From: Rudanella sp.
Lineage (GTDB): Bacteria; Bacteroidota; Bacteroidia; Cytophagales; Spirosomataceae
NCBI GenBank assembly: GCA_026785985.1
Contig: JAJAYX010000570.1
Location: forward strand, 1-5,459
Direction: 5' to 3'
DNA length: 5,459 bases
The position numbers were made by a program, and so were the translations under genes. The notes under the pieces were generated by a model. That model was not told the DNA's origin, ran no database searches, and was given only the letters and a program-made list of their open reading frames with translations. Below, piece after piece: positions 4,447 to 5,459 of the stretch (positions are counted from its first letter, which is position 1; every line of letters starts with the position of its first letter).

Positions 4447-5459
4447 TTAGTTCACCCGTAGCTTCTGTCCTGGACGAATGCGTGTTCGGGCCGAGATATG
4501 GTTTTTACGGGCCAGTGTTGAGGTCGATAAACCGTAACGACCGGCAATAGACGAGAGCGTTTCGCCGTGCCGTACTTTGTGAAGTACAGTGCGCTTGAAC
4601 TTGGGTTTGAAACTCAGATCGTCGCCCGACGATGAACCGCGACCACGCAGGTAGTCCCACACTTTGCCTGTGAGCAGGAAGTGATCGGTAGTGACCACGT
4701 TTTCGGGGAACGAATAGATAGCAAGCGGGCTGAAAGGGTTGCCTTCGTAGCGGGTTTCGTAGTGAAGATGAGCACCATAGCTCCGGCCTGTGTTTCCGCC
4801 CAAACCGATCTGATCGCCTGCTTTCACCAACTGACCCGATTCAACGAGCTGCTTCGACATGTGTCCATAGAGTGTTTCAAGACCGTTGTGATGGCGAACC
4901 AGCACAAAACGGCCATAGCCGCTGCCATCCCAGCCTACCACACGCACAATACCGTCGAAGGCAGCATATACGGGGTCGCCTGTTTCACAATCAAGATCGG
5001 CACCCGTGTGCCAACGACCCCAGCGATACCCAAAATTGGAGGTGAGTTTTCCCTGTTGAAGCGGTGCTGACCAGAAATGGTTGGCCGATGGATCATACAA
5101 CTTAATGTCGATTACCTCATCGAATTCCAGGGGGTTAATATTATACGGGTCGATGTGTCGGGAATCCCAAACCTGGTAATAATCGGCTACTTTCACCCAT
5201 TCGTCGCCCACTTGCACGGAGTCGATCACCTCCACAACGCTGGTTTCGCCCTGATCGATCATGACCGTATCTTCGGCAACAACCGGGTTCAGTTCTTTTT
5301 TGGGTTCAAACTGGCTGTTAAATCGGAGGCTGGTGGTTTCCTGCTCGAAAACGTCCGGTTGTTTTTTTTCTTCTACCGTCGGAAAGTTCGGGTTGTAGGT
5401 GTTCTTTGGTTTGATGCGCATGTTTTTAAACAAACCGCGTTCCTGAGCCTGAGCAGTGA
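4447..5459 (-). CDS. M23 metallopeptidase with C-terminal LysM (start outside window)
   Basis: The visible 336 residues form a secreted peptidoglycan endopeptidase. Numbered from the window edge, an M23 (LytM-type) domain spans about 125-245 with H150 and D154 (HTGAD), H199 (LYGHM), and H230 and H232 (AHLHYE); all zinc-binding and catalytic positions are present, so it should be active rather than an EnvC/NlpD-like activator. A LysM domain at about 292-336 (VRHGETLSSIAGRYGLS to IRPGQKLRV) should bind glycan strands. Between is a basic linker; before the M23 domain lies a long acidic region. The frame stays open to the right edge, where TAQAQERG resembles the end of a signal peptide (cleavage after AQA), so the true start lies beyond 5459. 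A TTG at 5433 and an ATG at 5421 are in frame but would remove the export signal. The gene is convergent with the phospholipase-like gene, 5 bp between stops. A role in wall turnover or cell separation is inferred. Confidence 0.92.
   Translation of the reverse strand, partial: TAQAQERGLFKNMRIKPKNTYNPNFPTVEEKKQPDVFEQETTSLRFNSQFEPKKELNPVVAEDTVMIDQGETSVVEVIDSVQVGDEWVKVADYYQVWDSRHIDPYNINPLEFDEVIDIKLYDPSANHFWSAPLQQGKLTSNFGYRWGRWHTGADLDCETGDPVYAAFDGIVRVVGWDGSGYGRFVLVRHHNGLETLYGHMSKQLVESGQLVKAGDQIGLGGNTGRSYGAHLHYETRYEGNPFSPLAIYSFPENVVTTDHFLLTGKVWDYLRGRGSSSGDDLSFKPKFKRTVLHKVRHGETLSSIAGRYGLSTSTLARKNHISARTRIRPGQKLRVN

Noticed and set aside
4681..5070. A 129-codon plus-strand frame opposite the M23 domain
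   Set aside because: It is antisense to the conserved zinc-binding region of the peptidase and has no recognisable domain or promoter.
1..5459. A mobile element, defence island, CRISPR array or new multi-gene system
   Set aside because: No transposase, integrase, terminal inverted repeats, spaced repeats or clustered defence genes are visible; the genes belong to familiar families and show mixed orientations with their own promoters and terminators.

Overview
The window looks like ordinary chromosomal DNA from a Bacteroidota bacterium, most likely a Cytophagales relative of Spirosoma or Larkinella. The evidence is the promoter type (TTG, about 20 bp, then TAnnTTTG), the absence of Shine-Dalgarno sequences before the starts, roughly balanced base composition, and the style of the proteins: a vanadium-haloperoxidase-like lipoprotein, a zinc phospholipase C-like secreted protein and an M23/LysM peptidase. 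The genus is an inference; the phylum is fairly secure.

Layout from left to right. Positions 1-154 (minus) hold the first 51 codons of dnaG (DNA primase), cut by the left edge. A 188-bp divergent intergenic region follows, with a good Bacteroidota-type promoter facing each way. Positions 343-1749 (plus) encode a predicted lipoprotein of the vanadium-dependent haloperoxidase/PAP2 superfamily with all its vanadate/phosphate-binding residues. A compact hairpin that probably terminates on both strands separates it from radC (1778-2473, minus). Upstream of radC on the same strand are a second terminator (2488-2521), rpsT for ribosomal protein S20 (2586-2852) with a clear promoter, and a small membrane-anchored Dabb-like protein (2938-3336). 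A short AT-rich divergent region with two perfect palindromes leads to a plus-strand zinc-dependent phospholipase C/S1-P1-nuclease-like secreted protein (3425-4441). This meets tail to tail, with only 5 bp between stop codons, a minus-strand M23 metallopeptidase with a C-terminal LysM domain (4447 to the right edge), whose true start and most of whose signal peptide lie outside the window.

The genes do not form one pathway. dnaG, rpsT and radC are information-processing genes; the haloperoxidase-like lipoprotein, the phospholipase-like protein and the M23 peptidase are envelope or exported proteins. I see no mobile element, CRISPR array, tRNA, rRNA or defence system, and no evidence of a new biological system. 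The points most worth a second look are regulatory: the strand-specific terminator immediately before radC, the palindromes in the 3337-3424 region, and the homopolymer-rich signal-peptide coding sequence of the phospholipase-like gene.
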